Shown: positions 33,597 to 41,906 of the stretch, in pieces
Numbering within the stretch: the first letter of the stretch is position 1
Layout: each line of letters opens with the position of its first letter
Source of the DNA: Ravibacter sp964562455
Lineage (GTDB): Bacteria > Bacteroidota > Bacteroidia > Cytophagales > Spirosomataceae
NCBI GenBank assembly: GCA_964562455.1
Contig: CAZLTN010000014.1
Span: 1 to 64,000, forward strand
Length of the DNA stretch: 64,000 nucleotides
Direction: 5' to 3'
The notes under the pieces: generated by a model
Seen by the model: the letters and a program-made list of their open reading frames with translations, nothing else
What the model was told of the DNA's origin: nothing
The model's database searches: none
Translations under genes and position numbers: made by a program

Positions 33597-34706
33597 TTAT
33601 GCGAAATCCGGTATATCCACCCGTATACCGCCTTTCATGGCCGACTCGTGCGCGCATATCCCGGCACAGGTATAGTTGGCGGCCAGCGCTGCATCTACTG
33701 CCGAATCACGGCCTTCCACGATAGCGGCCACAAATTCCTGTACCAGGTGCGGATGCGATCCTCCGTGTCCTGCGCCCTGCAGGAAAGAGACATGGTTGGG
33801 GTCGTCTATCTTCTCCCGCCGGGTAAAGCCGGCAATTTCAGGGATGAGCAGCTCGTCTGTGTCGGGTACATCTATCCGGTGTGCATTTTCCCCGCCGTCG
33901 AATATCACGTGGTTCTCGTCCTGTAACTGTTCCCATTCAAACGACATTTTGGTGCCGTATACATCGTAACTTTCGCGGTATTGTCTTACCACATCGAACA
34001 GAGAGCGGGTTGCCTCTGCGGCTACATCCGTACCTTTCAGTCTGAAGGTAGCAGTCTCCACGGCAAACGGCGAATCGTACCGTCTCGCCAGGTCGTCAGA
34101 CAGCTTTCCTGAACCGTGGCATACAACCGACTCGGCGATGGTGTTGTTGATCTTCAGCAGCGGTGATATGGCATGCGTACCGTTGAGCATAGGAGGATAG
34201 CCTTTCCAGTATTCCGCCCATCCATCCATGCTCATGTCCTGTATATGCGAGCCGCGCACGAACTGGATACGTCCCAGTTGCCCGGTTTCTGCCAGCTTCA
34301 GGCCATACAGAAATTCGCGGGTATACAATGCAGTTTCCATCATCATGTACACTTTCCCGCTCCTGCGTTTGGCTTCTACGATCGCCCGGCAGTCTTCTAC
34401 CGTCATTGCCATGGGAATGGTGCAGGCCGTGTGCTTGCCGGCATTCAGCGATGCCAGTGTCATACGTGCATGCTCCGGTACCGGCGTGACAATGTGGATA
34501 GCATCCACATCATCCCGTTTTACAACATCTTCATAATCGGTAAAAAGCAGGTTTTCATCCAGGTCGAATCTGGCTTTCAGCTCATCGAGCGTATCCTGGT
34601 TACGGGTACAGATACCGACCGCTTTGATGTTGGGGTGTTTCTGATAAATCGGGATAAATTCCTTCCCGAAGCCCATACCTACAATAACAACAGTGATTTT
34701 TGACAT
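33597..34706 (-). CDS. Gfo/Idh/MocA family oxidoreductase with altered EKP motif
   Basis: NAD(P)-dependent sugar oxidoreductase of 369 residues. The Rossmann fold is clear: VVIVGMGFGKEF at 6-17, AVGICTRN, AIHIVTPVPEHARMTLASLN. Where most family members have the catalytic E-K-P motif this protein has T96-I97-P98 (HTACTIPMAM), so the usual Lys is replaced by Ile. The C-terminal part has GSHIQDMSMDGW, NGTHAISPLL (His likely catalytic) and GGSHPHLVQEF. Either it uses another residue for hydride chemistry or belongs to a divergent subfamily. It lies between ThuA and the epimerase, 15-31 bases from each. Confidence 0.88.
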   Translation of the reverse strand: MSKITVVIVGMGFGKEFIPIYQKHPNIKAVGICTRNQDTLDELKARFDLDENLLFTDYEDVVKRDDVDAIHIVTPVPEHARMTLASLNAGKHTACTIPMAMTVEDCRAIVEAKRRSGKVYMMMETALYTREFLYGLKLAETGQLGRIQFVRGSHIQDMSMDGWAEYWKGYPPMLNGTHAISPLLKINNTIAESVVCHGSGKLSDDLARRYDSPFAVETATFRLKGTDVAAEATRSLFDVVRQYRESYDVYGTKMSFEWEQLQDENHVIFDGGENAHRIDVPDTDELLIPEIAGFTRREKIDDPNHVSFLQGAGHGGSHPHLVQEFVAAIVEGRDSAVDAALAANYTCAGICAHESAMKGGIRVDIPDFA

Positions 34707-34737
34707 ATCGTATTGAATTAGAAATTATATCATTTGC

Positions 34738-35436
34738 TTATTTTACGACCCATTTCACAGTATTGATGAGCAGGGTCTTGTAGGCTTCGTGCAGGTGACT
34801 GTGCTCGTCGTGCCCCAGGGTGACGCCTGCGATCCTGGCCTTCGGGTGCTTTACTGTAAACACGCCGGGATATACCTCGTCAGTTTCTTTGGATTGCCCG
34901 ATGACAAGCACTTCAATCCCCCGTCCGGCGGGATCAGGCATGTGGCGGTAAAGCTCATCCTTGAACTCGAATTTCTTAGGGACATCCTTTGTAATCGGGT
35001 GAGCGGAGTTTACGACATAGCTTTTGAACTCCTGAAATTTCTCATGGCTCCTGCTGCCGCCACCTACGTAGTTGAGGTTATAGGCAGGCCACTCTTTCCA
35101 GTTATACCATACTGCTGCATGCAGCAGCACAAGCCCTTTCCCCTTTTCAACAAATGCTGTAATGGCCTTCTGGTCCTTTTCGGGTATAGGCTGGTTGTTG
35201 GTAAGGATCAGCACGTCGGTTTGTTTCAGATACACAGCAATGGAATCGGTGCGGTCGGTATAACGGACGCGGAACTGACCTGTCGATTCCAGCGTCTTCA
35301 CATCTTCCTGGCGGTACCAGCGTTCAAAATCATGGGATGATCCTCCTCCCACCATCAGCACGCTGACAGGTTTTGTCTGGGCCGAAGCAGTGCCCGCAAT
35401 CATACAGATCAGCAACAATCTCAGGGTGTTTTTCAT
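34738..35436 (-). CDS. ThuA domain-containing exported protein
   Basis: Exported protein of 232 residues with a signal peptide (MKNTLRLLLICMIAGTASAQ). The ThuA fold (class I glutamine amidotransferase-like) is shown by VSVLMVGGGSSHDFERW, DVLILTNNQPIPEKDQKAI, GLVLLHAAVWYN and the C-terminal VTLGHDEHSHLHEAYKTLL. ThuA of rhizobia works with a dehydrogenase in trehalose/3-keto-sugar use; the precise chemistry is not settled to my knowledge. A second ThuA-like domain is fused in the next gene upstream (19-base gap). Confidence 0.9.
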   Translation of the reverse strand: MKNTLRLLLICMIAGTASAQTKPVSVLMVGGGSSHDFERWYRQEDVKTLESTGQFRVRYTDRTDSIAVYLKQTDVLILTNNQPIPEKDQKAITAFVEKGKGLVLLHAAVWYNWKEWPAYNLNYVGGGSRSHEKFQEFKSYVVNSAHPITKDVPKKFEFKDELYRHMPDPAGRGIEVLVIGQSKETDEVYPGVFTVKHPKARIAGVTLGHDEHSHLHEAYKTLLINTVKWVVK

Positions 35437-35455
35437 GCTTGGATGCGTATTTCGG

Positions 35456-38400
35456 TTATTGATTTACAACTCTCATTATTCCGTTCATACCCCTCCAGTG
35501 GCCGGGAAAGGTGCAGACGTAGGGGTAATCACCGGGCTCGGTCGGTGCCGTAAACTCCAGCGTAAAGCTTTTGCCGGGGTCGACCAAAGGTGTTTTATAA
35601 AGCACTTCCGGGATACCCGGAACATATTGCTTATCACCGGCGTCCGGTGACAGCAGCATTTCGTCGGCCGCTTTGCCTACGATTTCCAGCGTACCGGGCC
35701 GTATGATCAGCAGGTTGTGCTGCATGACGTCGGGATTTTCAAACAGCAGTGTGATCTTCCGACCGGCCGGTACCGTAATCTGCTTTTTGTCGTACTGCAT
35801 GATATCCAGCAGCGCTTTCAGCTCGACGCGCTCGGAGGCTACATCACCGGAAGGGGACGTAGTTCCCATTTGTCCGGTACGTGGGACTGCTCCCTGCCGG
35901 TCTGTTCGGAACAGTCTTACCGTGATGTTGTTCGCATTTCCGGTAAAGCGCGATGACTCTCCGTAATCCGTGAACGCATGTATATCGTTAAAATCTTCAC
36001 CCGAGCGTAAGTAGACCTTCAGCGGGGCGGCAAACAGGTGCATCAGTTTCTTTTCTTCCAGGCCTACATTGCTCACAACAAGACTGGCAGTGGCATCGGC
36101 CGCTATCCGGGCGTCTACCGTAAAGTTATCCGGTATGGCATTGCCCGTAGCGATGGTAGTGGTATTGCCGTGCTGGTAGACTTCGAAAAACAGTCTGTTG
36201 TTTTTCATGAAAAGGGCATACCCGTCGTTTTTGTCACCCTGGCCCACGATCAGGCCGTGGAAAGGCTCGTTTTTGTCATTCCTCCTTACCTCGGCTCCGA
36301 TATGTATCTCCTTTCCGGCAACGTCGGGAGAGAACTGCACGCGGGTCCTGCGGCCGAGCGTGTAAGTTTCTTCAGTCAGCGACTGCCTGATACTGCCGAC
36401 GAGGCCACCGGCCGGTCGGGCGGATGCTATCTTTATAAAAGCATCCTGATGCTGTGCGGCTGCTCCGAGCAGCGCCTGGGATAGCCACCTGTCCTTTTCG
36501 TTGACGGGGTCGCCGGCGGCTTTGTGCAGCGCCAGGGCTATCGCTTCCGAAGCAGGGTATCCGGCAAGTTTTACAAAAGCGGCCAGTCGCGTGTTCAGGT
36601 TGGCATCCGACAGTATCCCGCTACGCAGTATCGCGTCTCCCGACCGGTCGTCGACCGGCAATACCTGGACGGCCGCTTTGCGCACACCTGCCGACGGGTG
36701 GCTCAGTGCCTTTACTACGGCATTGAAAACTTCGGGGCGCGATGATATGGTATTCAACCCTTCCAGCGTCCACAGGGCATGTATGGCGGGAGCGTTCAGC
36801 CCGATTTTGTCGGTTTTCCTGTCGGCAGCAATTTTGATCAGGTCGGCCGTCACATCATCGTTCTGTCGTTCCACCAGCAGCCGCTGGGCATGCATCCGCC
36901 AGAACTTATTGTCGCTTTTCAACGCTTTCAGTAATCCGGATACGTCATTTTTGGACAGCTTGGCAGAGGTGTTATGCTTTGCTCCTTTGTAGACCACCCT
37001 GTACACCCGGCCGTGCACTCTGTCTCGCAGGTCACTTTCAAATGCATTGCCTGAGCCGTGGGGCTGCTCGGTAAAGGGCAGTACCTTATCGGAAGGCGCT
37101 TGAGCAGGGACAAATACATTGTGCTGGATAATGAAATTGTACCAGTCGAGTATCCAAACCGCGCCGTCGGGTCCTACCTCGGCGTGAACCGGGCCAAACC
37201 ATTCGTCGGAGCCGGAGACCAGGTTCCAGCCGTCTTTTTCTTTGAACCCTGCGCCATCCGGCTCGATAATGGCATTGTGTACCAAACGTACGGTAGGCTC
37301 AGTCACAAACGCGACCTTATTCCAATACGTTTCCGGATAATCCCTGGCTGTGTACATCTGGTGGCCTGCGGCAGACGTGAACCCGCCTACCACGTCTACC
37401 TGCCTGAGGTTGGGTGTCAGAGCATGTACGTCGTAGTGCCCGTCAATTTTCTGGATGGGATTAAGCTGTTGCGCGCGATCAGTTGTTTTGATCCTGTGGG
37501 CGAAGAGCTTTTCAGGCATCGAGTAAAAGGCGCTGTGTGTATTGTTTGCAGTAGAAATAAATACGTTGTTGTCTTCCGTCATGCCCAGTCCCCAGGTGTT
37601 GTTACTGGTCGTGGCCAGGAATTCGAAAGCGGACCCATCGGGTTTGAAGTGATAGACGCCCTGGGAAAAAGCCTTGCGCTCTCCGTTGATGTACCCGTCG
37701 AAGCCGGAATAGCCCGTGACACCCCATATTTTATTGTCAAACCCGTATTGCAGGTTGGAGGGGCCGGCGTGGGTATCCCATTTGTTCCATCCCGTCATCA
37801 GGGTATCGCGCACATCGGCTACGTCGTCGCCGTTGGTATCTTTCAGAAAAAGAAAATGCGGGGCCTGGGCCACAATGATGCCCCCGTTGGCAAAGGTAAG
37901 GCTGGTTGCGATGTTCAGGTTATCGGCAAATACAGTGAACTTATCGGCTTTACCGTCGCCGTCGGTATCTTCACATATTTTAATACGGTCGTTCTTGGCG
38001 CCCTTGGTTTCGGTGAAATTATTAGGGTAATCCACGGCCTCAATGATCCAAAGGCGTCCTTTTTCATCCCAGCTCATAGCCAGTGGGTTCTTGATATCGG
38101 GTTCGGATGCAAATAGCTTCAATTCGAATCCGACAGGCAGTTGAAGGAGCTTATTTGATTCTTCGGGCGATAAAGGCTCCTGCATTTTCGGTACAAAATG
38201 TCGCGCGGCGAAATCGGCGATCGTATCGGGATAGATGCTGACGCTGGGGATATTCAATTGCCTGATCTGCTCCCTGACTTTATCGCCAATGGCCCAAAGC
38301 GTGCCATTGTTCAGCATTTGCAGGTAGGACCGGTTCTTCCAGGTTTGATCAGCAGCGCCCGGTGCAAGGTAGAAAACACGTCCCTTGCCTTCCTGCCTTA

Positions 38401-38953
38401 CCCATGCCTGAGGCCCGGAGGTGGTTTCAAGGAGCGCGATATTATCGGCCGACAGGTTCTGATGCCGATAGCTTTCGCTGACTGCGTCGAACGATGTCAC
38501 CCCACGGCCGATTTCATGACCTGAGCCGGTGATGGTGATGCGCGACGATTCGGGAGACCCGATGGCGGGCCGTCCGCCGACAGCTTTGGTATACCATTGG
38601 GAATTACCAAAGGCAGCCGCACCCCGGTTAACGACGATCAGTCCTTTACCTCCACTGACAAAGTCTTTCAATGCCCGTTCCCGCGAGGCAGGCAAGGAGG
38701 CGAAGTCGGAAAAGATTACCAAAGCATCATACTGACCTAGGTTTTGGGCATTGAGGTCTTCCATTGCTTCGGTATAGGTAAGATTTATACCGGCTTTAAA
38801 GAGCTCGACCGCCATCCACGTGGCGTGCTTGCCCGCCGCATGGCTTTCGGTAGTCTTTCCGAGAAGAAGCACTTTACCGCGCCTTGGAGAATCGTGTGTG
38901 TAGCCGGTCAGCAACAAAAAGCAAAACATAAAGCATGCCCCAATCCCTTTCAT
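35456..38953 (-). CDS. Multidomain exported protein: ThuA-like + PVC-type propeller + HEAT + ConA-like + azurin-type cupredoxin
   Basis: Exported protein of 1165 residues. After a signal peptide (about 5-18) comes a ThuA-like domain (about 25-230: KVLLLGKTTESHAAGKHATW, YDALVIFSDFASLP). Next is a membrane-bound-dehydrogenase/PVC-type beta-propeller (about 270-650: GFELKLFASEPDIKNPLAM, GRLWIIEAVDYPNN, DRIKICEDTDGDGKAD). A HEAT-like helical part covers about 680-850, and a ConA-like beta domain about 860-1020. The last 130 residues form a cupredoxin: the segment C1147-x4-H1152-x3-M1156 (CTFPGHWRGM) matches the azurin copper loop, and MQHNLLII supplies the other His. There is no CxxCH haem motif anywhere, although related propeller proteins often carry cytochrome c. 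It is probably an electron-transfer-linked sugar dehydrogenase or binding protein; domain bounds are approximate. Confidence 0.85.
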   Translation of the reverse strand: MKGIGACFMFCFLLLTGYTHDSPRRGKVLLLGKTTESHAAGKHATWMAVELFKAGINLTYTEAMEDLNAQNLGQYDALVIFSDFASLPASRERALKDFVSGGKGLIVVNRGAAAFGNSQWYTKAVGGRPAIGSPESSRITITGSGHEIGRGVTSFDAVSESYRHQNLSADNIALLETTSGPQAWVRQEGKGRVFYLAPGAADQTWKNRSYLQMLNNGTLWAIGDKVREQIRQLNIPSVSIYPDTIADFAARHFVPKMQEPLSPEESNKLLQLPVGFELKLFASEPDIKNPLAMSWDEKGRLWIIEAVDYPNNFTETKGAKNDRIKICEDTDGDGKADKFTVFADNLNIATSLTFANGGIIVAQAPHFLFLKDTNGDDVADVRDTLMTGWNKWDTHAGPSNLQYGFDNKIWGVTGYSGFDGYINGERKAFSQGVYHFKPDGSAFEFLATTSNNTWGLGMTEDNNVFISTANNTHSAFYSMPEKLFAHRIKTTDRAQQLNPIQKIDGHYDVHALTPNLRQVDVVGGFTSAAGHQMYTARDYPETYWNKVAFVTEPTVRLVHNAIIEPDGAGFKEKDGWNLVSGSDEWFGPVHAEVGPDGAVWILDWYNFIIQHNVFVPAQAPSDKVLPFTEQPHGSGNAFESDLRDRVHGRVYRVVYKGAKHNTSAKLSKNDVSGLLKALKSDNKFWRMHAQRLLVERQNDDVTADLIKIAADRKTDKIGLNAPAIHALWTLEGLNTISSRPEVFNAVVKALSHPSAGVRKAAVQVLPVDDRSGDAILRSGILSDANLNTRLAAFVKLAGYPASEAIALALHKAAGDPVNEKDRWLSQALLGAAAQHQDAFIKIASARPAGGLVGSIRQSLTEETYTLGRRTRVQFSPDVAGKEIHIGAEVRRNDKNEPFHGLIVGQGDKNDGYALFMKNNRLFFEVYQHGNTTTIATGNAIPDNFTVDARIAADATASLVVSNVGLEEKKLMHLFAAPLKVYLRSGEDFNDIHAFTDYGESSRFTGNANNITVRLFRTDRQGAVPRTGQMGTTSPSGDVASERVELKALLDIMQYDKKQITVPAGRKITLLFENPDVMQHNLLIIRPGTLEIVGKAADEMLLSPDAGDKQYVPGIPEVLYKTPLVDPGKSFTLEFTAPTEPGDYPYVCTFPGHWRGMNGIMRVVNQ

Positions 38954-38982
38954 ACACTAGAGTTTATCTTAATTTTACGATA

Positions 38983-38990
38983 CAAAAGTA
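38983..38990 (-). promoter_or_regulatory. Candidate -7 element for the catabolic operon
   Basis: On the minus strand TACTTTTG matches TAnnTTTG exactly, 30 bases upstream of the fusion-protein start at 38953. No good -33 TTG is seen at the right spacing, which would fit an activator-dependent promoter served by the divergent AraC protein. Confidence 0.35.
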
Positions 38991-39056
38991 GATTGGAAAA
39001 TCACAGGAAAACCTCGATATATTATCACATTGTAGTCAAATTATATCATAGTTAAC

Positions 39057-39064
39057 TAGTTTTG
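39057..39064 (+). promoter_or_regulatory. Candidate -7 element for the AraC regulator gene
   Basis: TAGTTTTG matches TAnnTTTG exactly, 21 bases upstream of the AraC start at 39086. A TTG at 39030-39032 is 24 bases upstream, slightly wide. The 132-base divergent gap is AT-rich and is where regulator binding would be expected. Confidence 0.35.
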
Positions 39065-39085
39065 TTGCTTTAATAGAGACAAATT

Positions 39086-39988
39086 ATGAAAAAGAGCTAT
39101 GTTATTCCCAAAATTCTAATCCCGGAAAACCGGTCTTTCGTAGTGCGCAAACAGGTCGAGCCGTACTTCGATCCTACGTTTCATCTGCATCCCGAATTCC
39201 AGCTTTCTTTTGTGGTGGAAGGCGAAGGAAACCGATTCGTAGGCGACAGTATTAAATCGTTCAAGGCAAATGACCTGGTGCTGATCGGCCCGAATCTTCC
39301 CCATGTATGGCGCAGCCATAACGACTATTTTGAAAAAGGCAGCCAGCTTAGCACCACGGTCATCGTGATTTATTTTCATGAACATTTCCTGGGGGAAACC
39401 ATCCACGAGAAGAAAGAGTTTGAAAGCATCAAGCACCTGTTCCAGCGGTCGCAGTGCGGGATAGAAATAACAGGCGATACACGGTTTAGGGTATGTAAGC
39501 TGATGGTCGAGCTGTTGGACCTGAAAGGTGCCGACAGTATTATCCAGTTGCTTAAGATACTCAATATTATCGCGATCTCCGACGAGTGCCACCTGATTAC
39601 GGATACCCATTCCAGGTCCTATAACACCGAGGCTGAAACGGACCGTATGAATAAGGTTTATGAATTTATTATGAAGAACTTCCATCGGAAGATCCATCTG
39701 GAAGAAGTAGCCTCGCTTGCCAGCATGACCAGTACGTCGTTCAGCCGGTATTTCAAATCGCGGGTCAACCAGTCTTTCTCGGATTTTCTGAAAGAGATCC
39801 GTATCGAATATGCCTGTAAGCTGTTAAAGGAAGGGAAGATAAATATTGACGTTATTGGCTACAAATGCGGTTATCAATCGCTAACCAATTTTAACAAGCA
39901 ATTCAAAAAAGTAACCGGCAAGCAGCCGTTCCAGTACCGCGGCGAGTACCATCGGGTAGCGGTCGACGCCTACCATCAGTACCATTGA
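39086..39988 (+). CDS. AraC family transcriptional regulator
   Basis: Cytoplasmic regulator of 300 residues. An N-terminal cupin-type sensing domain (about 25-150: FHLHPEFQLSFVVEGEGNRF, NDLVLIGPNLPHVW) is joined to a C-terminal pair of helix-turn-helix motifs (about 195-290: HLEEVASLASMTSTSFSRYF and DVIGYKCGYQSLTNFNKQFK, ending KKVTGKQPFQYR). AraC proteins with a sugar-sensing cupin activate adjacent catabolic operons, and this gene is divergent from the ThuA/propeller/MocA/SusCD operon, so it very likely controls it. The inducer is unknown. Confidence 0.93.
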   Translation: MKKSYVIPKILIPENRSFVVRKQVEPYFDPTFHLHPEFQLSFVVEGEGNRFVGDSIKSFKANDLVLIGPNLPHVWRSHNDYFEKGSQLSTTVIVIYFHEHFLGETIHEKKEFESIKHLFQRSQCGIEITGDTRFRVCKLMVELLDLKGADSIIQLLKILNIIAISDECHLITDTHSRSYNTEAETDRMNKVYEFIMKNFHRKIHLEEVASLASMTSTSFSRYFKSRVNQSFSDFLKEIRIEYACKLLKEGKINIDVIGYKCGYQSLTNFNKQFKKVTGKQPFQYRGEYHRVAVDAYHQYH

Positions 39989-39992
39989 GAAA

Positions 39993-40036
39993 GCGTCGTC
40001 CAAAAAGGAGGCTGTCTTTCATGGTGTAGACGACGC
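39993..40036 (+). terminator. Inverted repeat after the AraC gene
   Basis: Perfect 8-bp arms GCGTCGTC (39993-40000) and GACGACGC (40029-40036) are separated by 28 bases. It begins 4 bases after the AraC stop. The long loop and lack of a T-run make a terminator role weak. The remaining gap to 40120 shows no gene I can support. Confidence 0.3.
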
Positions 40037-40119
40037 GCCACCCCGATTACGACATACTCGTCAGGACCTGGCACGATCAGGGTATTTCGGGAAAAGGCAG
40101 CCACCGGGAGCACATCCGG

Positions 40120-40728
40120 CTACCCCATCTCCTCAACCTCCACACTTTCACCCCTGCTGCACTTCTCCAGGAACTCTTCCGCCTGTGCCTTTCTCACTTC
40201 TACATCCAGCCGGCAATCCATTTCGTAGACAGGGTTCCGGATCTCCAGCTCCATTTCCTTGACTACCTTCATGACCGAATTCATCGATTCATACGGAAAG
40301 GAGACCTGGTAGGCGACAGTAACATAACCCTGTATAACCGTCGCTTCATCCAGTGCGAGCTCGGTAGCTGTTTTGTAGGCATTGATCAGGCCGGGTACGC
40401 CCAGCAGGGTACCGCCAAAATAGCGGACCACTACGACCAGCACATTGGTCAGCCTGCGGGAATACAGTACATTTAGTATCGGTTTTCCTGCCGAACCCGA
40501 AGGTTCGCCGTCGTCGCTGGCACGGTACCGGTTGCGATCAGTACCAAGCCGGTAGGCATAACACCAGTGAACGGCTTTTGGGTGAAGCTCTTTCAGCTGA
40601 AGCCACAGGTTGCGGGCCTCATCGTCTGACCTGACAGGATAGGCAAACCCCAGGAACCTGCTCCCGCGGTCTTTGAACAGTCCCTCGGAAGGGGTGGAAA
40701 TGGTAAGAAAAGAATCTTCAGCAGCCAT
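40120..40728 (-). CDS. YigZ/IMPACT family protein
   Basis: Cytoplasmic protein of 202 residues of the UPF0029/IMPACT family. The N-terminal domain carries the motifs RGSRFLGFAYPVRSDDEARN, AVHWCYAYRLG, RASDDGEPSGSAGKPILNVL and NVLVVVVRYFGGTLLGVPGL, the family signature. The C-terminal half (from about 135) is the smaller DUF1949-like domain. The family is linked to translation control, with no firm bacterial role. Its ATG overlaps the MFS stop (TAATG at 40726-40730). Confidence 0.93.
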   Translation of the reverse strand: MAAEDSFLTISTPSEGLFKDRGSRFLGFAYPVRSDDEARNLWLQLKELHPKAVHWCYAYRLGTDRNRYRASDDGEPSGSAGKPILNVLYSRRLTNVLVVVVRYFGGTLLGVPGLINAYKTATELALDEATVIQGYVTVAYQVSFPYESMNSVMKVVKEMELEIRNPVYEMDCRLDVEVRKAQAEEFLEKCSRGESVEVEEMG

Positions 40729-41903
40729 TACGAAATCTCCTTTTTGTAGCGGAGAACGACACAGTAAACGGCTGCAGCGGCAGCCAGAAAAGCGTTTACT
40801 AAAAAGGCTAATTTAAGGTTTTGAAACTGGTTGGCAAAAAGAAAAGCCGAAAGCCATGCTCCGACTCCTATACCGGCCTCCAGTGCCAGGTACATGGTAG
40901 AAAGCGCCCTGCCCCGGTTCTGATCATTGCTGAGATCGACGGTCCAGGCTGAGAGTACCGGCGAGAGAATTCCCATTGAAATCCCGTAGAGAAATCCCCC
41001 GCTGAGAAAAACCGTCCCGTTGCCCGCATGCGCCGTGATGATCATAGCGGCTACCAACAGAAAGCTGCCCGTAGTAGCAGCCGGCAGGCGTCCATAGCGG
41101 TCGGAGGCCCTTCCGGCTACGAAACGGCTTATGAGCGAGGCCAGTGTACTAACCAGGAAAAACAGGCCCAGGTTTGAAAAGCCGAGGTAGGCGCTGAAAT
41201 CCGGGGTGAGCGTAGCGACTGCTCCGAAGCTGAAATAATTGAGAAAAATTACGATAGACGGCGCCAGAACGGCCGGCTCAAATAGGTCTTTGCGGGTAAG
41301 GCGGAGCATTCCCGGCGAAAATCTCCGCGGCGACGGCAGCGTTTCCTTAAGGTTGAGGAGGATAACGACCGAGAGGAGGGCGAGAAATGCCGAAGCAAGG
41401 AACATGGTATCGATAGAGTAGGACTGCGCCAGCCAACTGCCGAAAGCGGGGGAAATTGCGGCGCCCAGTGAGGCGCAAAGTCCATGCATGCCCAGCGCCT
41501 CGCCTCTCCGTTGAGGCGGTACTATGTCGGCGATATAGGCTGCCGTTCCGGTCGGTTTGAAGCCTGTTGAAAAACCATGTGCCAGCCGGAGCAGCAGGAA
41601 GGGCAGCACCGTCGTGAGCAGGGGGTAGAGAAGACCGCATACTACGCAGACCAGCGAGCCGATCGTCATGACGGGTACCCGCCCGATCTTGTCGGTAAGT
41701 ATGCCGCTGAACGGTCTTGAAATGCCTGCGGTGATTGTAAAAAGTGCTATGATGTGTCCTTTGTATTCCGCACCGCCCATCCTGCTCAGGTAGCCCGGCA
41801 GCTCCGGTACGAGCATGTTGAAGCTGGCAAAGAACAGGAAAGAACTGGAAGTGAGCAACCAGAACCGGAAAGAATAAAATCCCGGCGCAACTGCAGCCTG
41901 CAT
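40728..41903 (-). CDS. MFS transporter
   Basis: Integral membrane protein of 391 residues with about twelve membrane segments. The major facilitator motif A is visible after segment 2 (FSGILTDKIGRVPVM) and again in the second half (FVAGRASDRYGRLPAA). The PTGTAAYIADIVPPQRRGEA segment is typical of drug- or metabolite-efflux members. The substrate cannot be told. It starts 3 bases after the WecA-like gene and overlaps yigZ, so these three may be one transcript running from the promoter candidate near 43130. Confidence 0.9.
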   Translation of the reverse strand: MQAAVAPGFYSFRFWLLTSSSFLFFASFNMLVPELPGYLSRMGGAEYKGHIIALFTITAGISRPFSGILTDKIGRVPVMTIGSLVCVVCGLLYPLLTTVLPFLLLRLAHGFSTGFKPTGTAAYIADIVPPQRRGEALGMHGLCASLGAAISPAFGSWLAQSYSIDTMFLASAFLALLSVVILLNLKETLPSPRRFSPGMLRLTRKDLFEPAVLAPSIVIFLNYFSFGAVATLTPDFSAYLGFSNLGLFFLVSTLASLISRFVAGRASDRYGRLPAATTGSFLLVAAMIITAHAGNGTVFLSGGFLYGISMGILSPVLSAWTVDLSNDQNRGRALSTMYLALEAGIGVGAWLSAFLFANQFQNLKLAFLVNAFLAAAAAVYCVVLRYKKEIS

Positions 41904-41906
41904 TAC

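Noticed and set aside
40030..40116. Short plus-strand coding remnant RHPDYDILVRTWHDQ
   Set aside because: No start codon, a stop directly upstream, and continuation into the antisense of yigZ; I could not name a parent family, so it is listed only as a finding.
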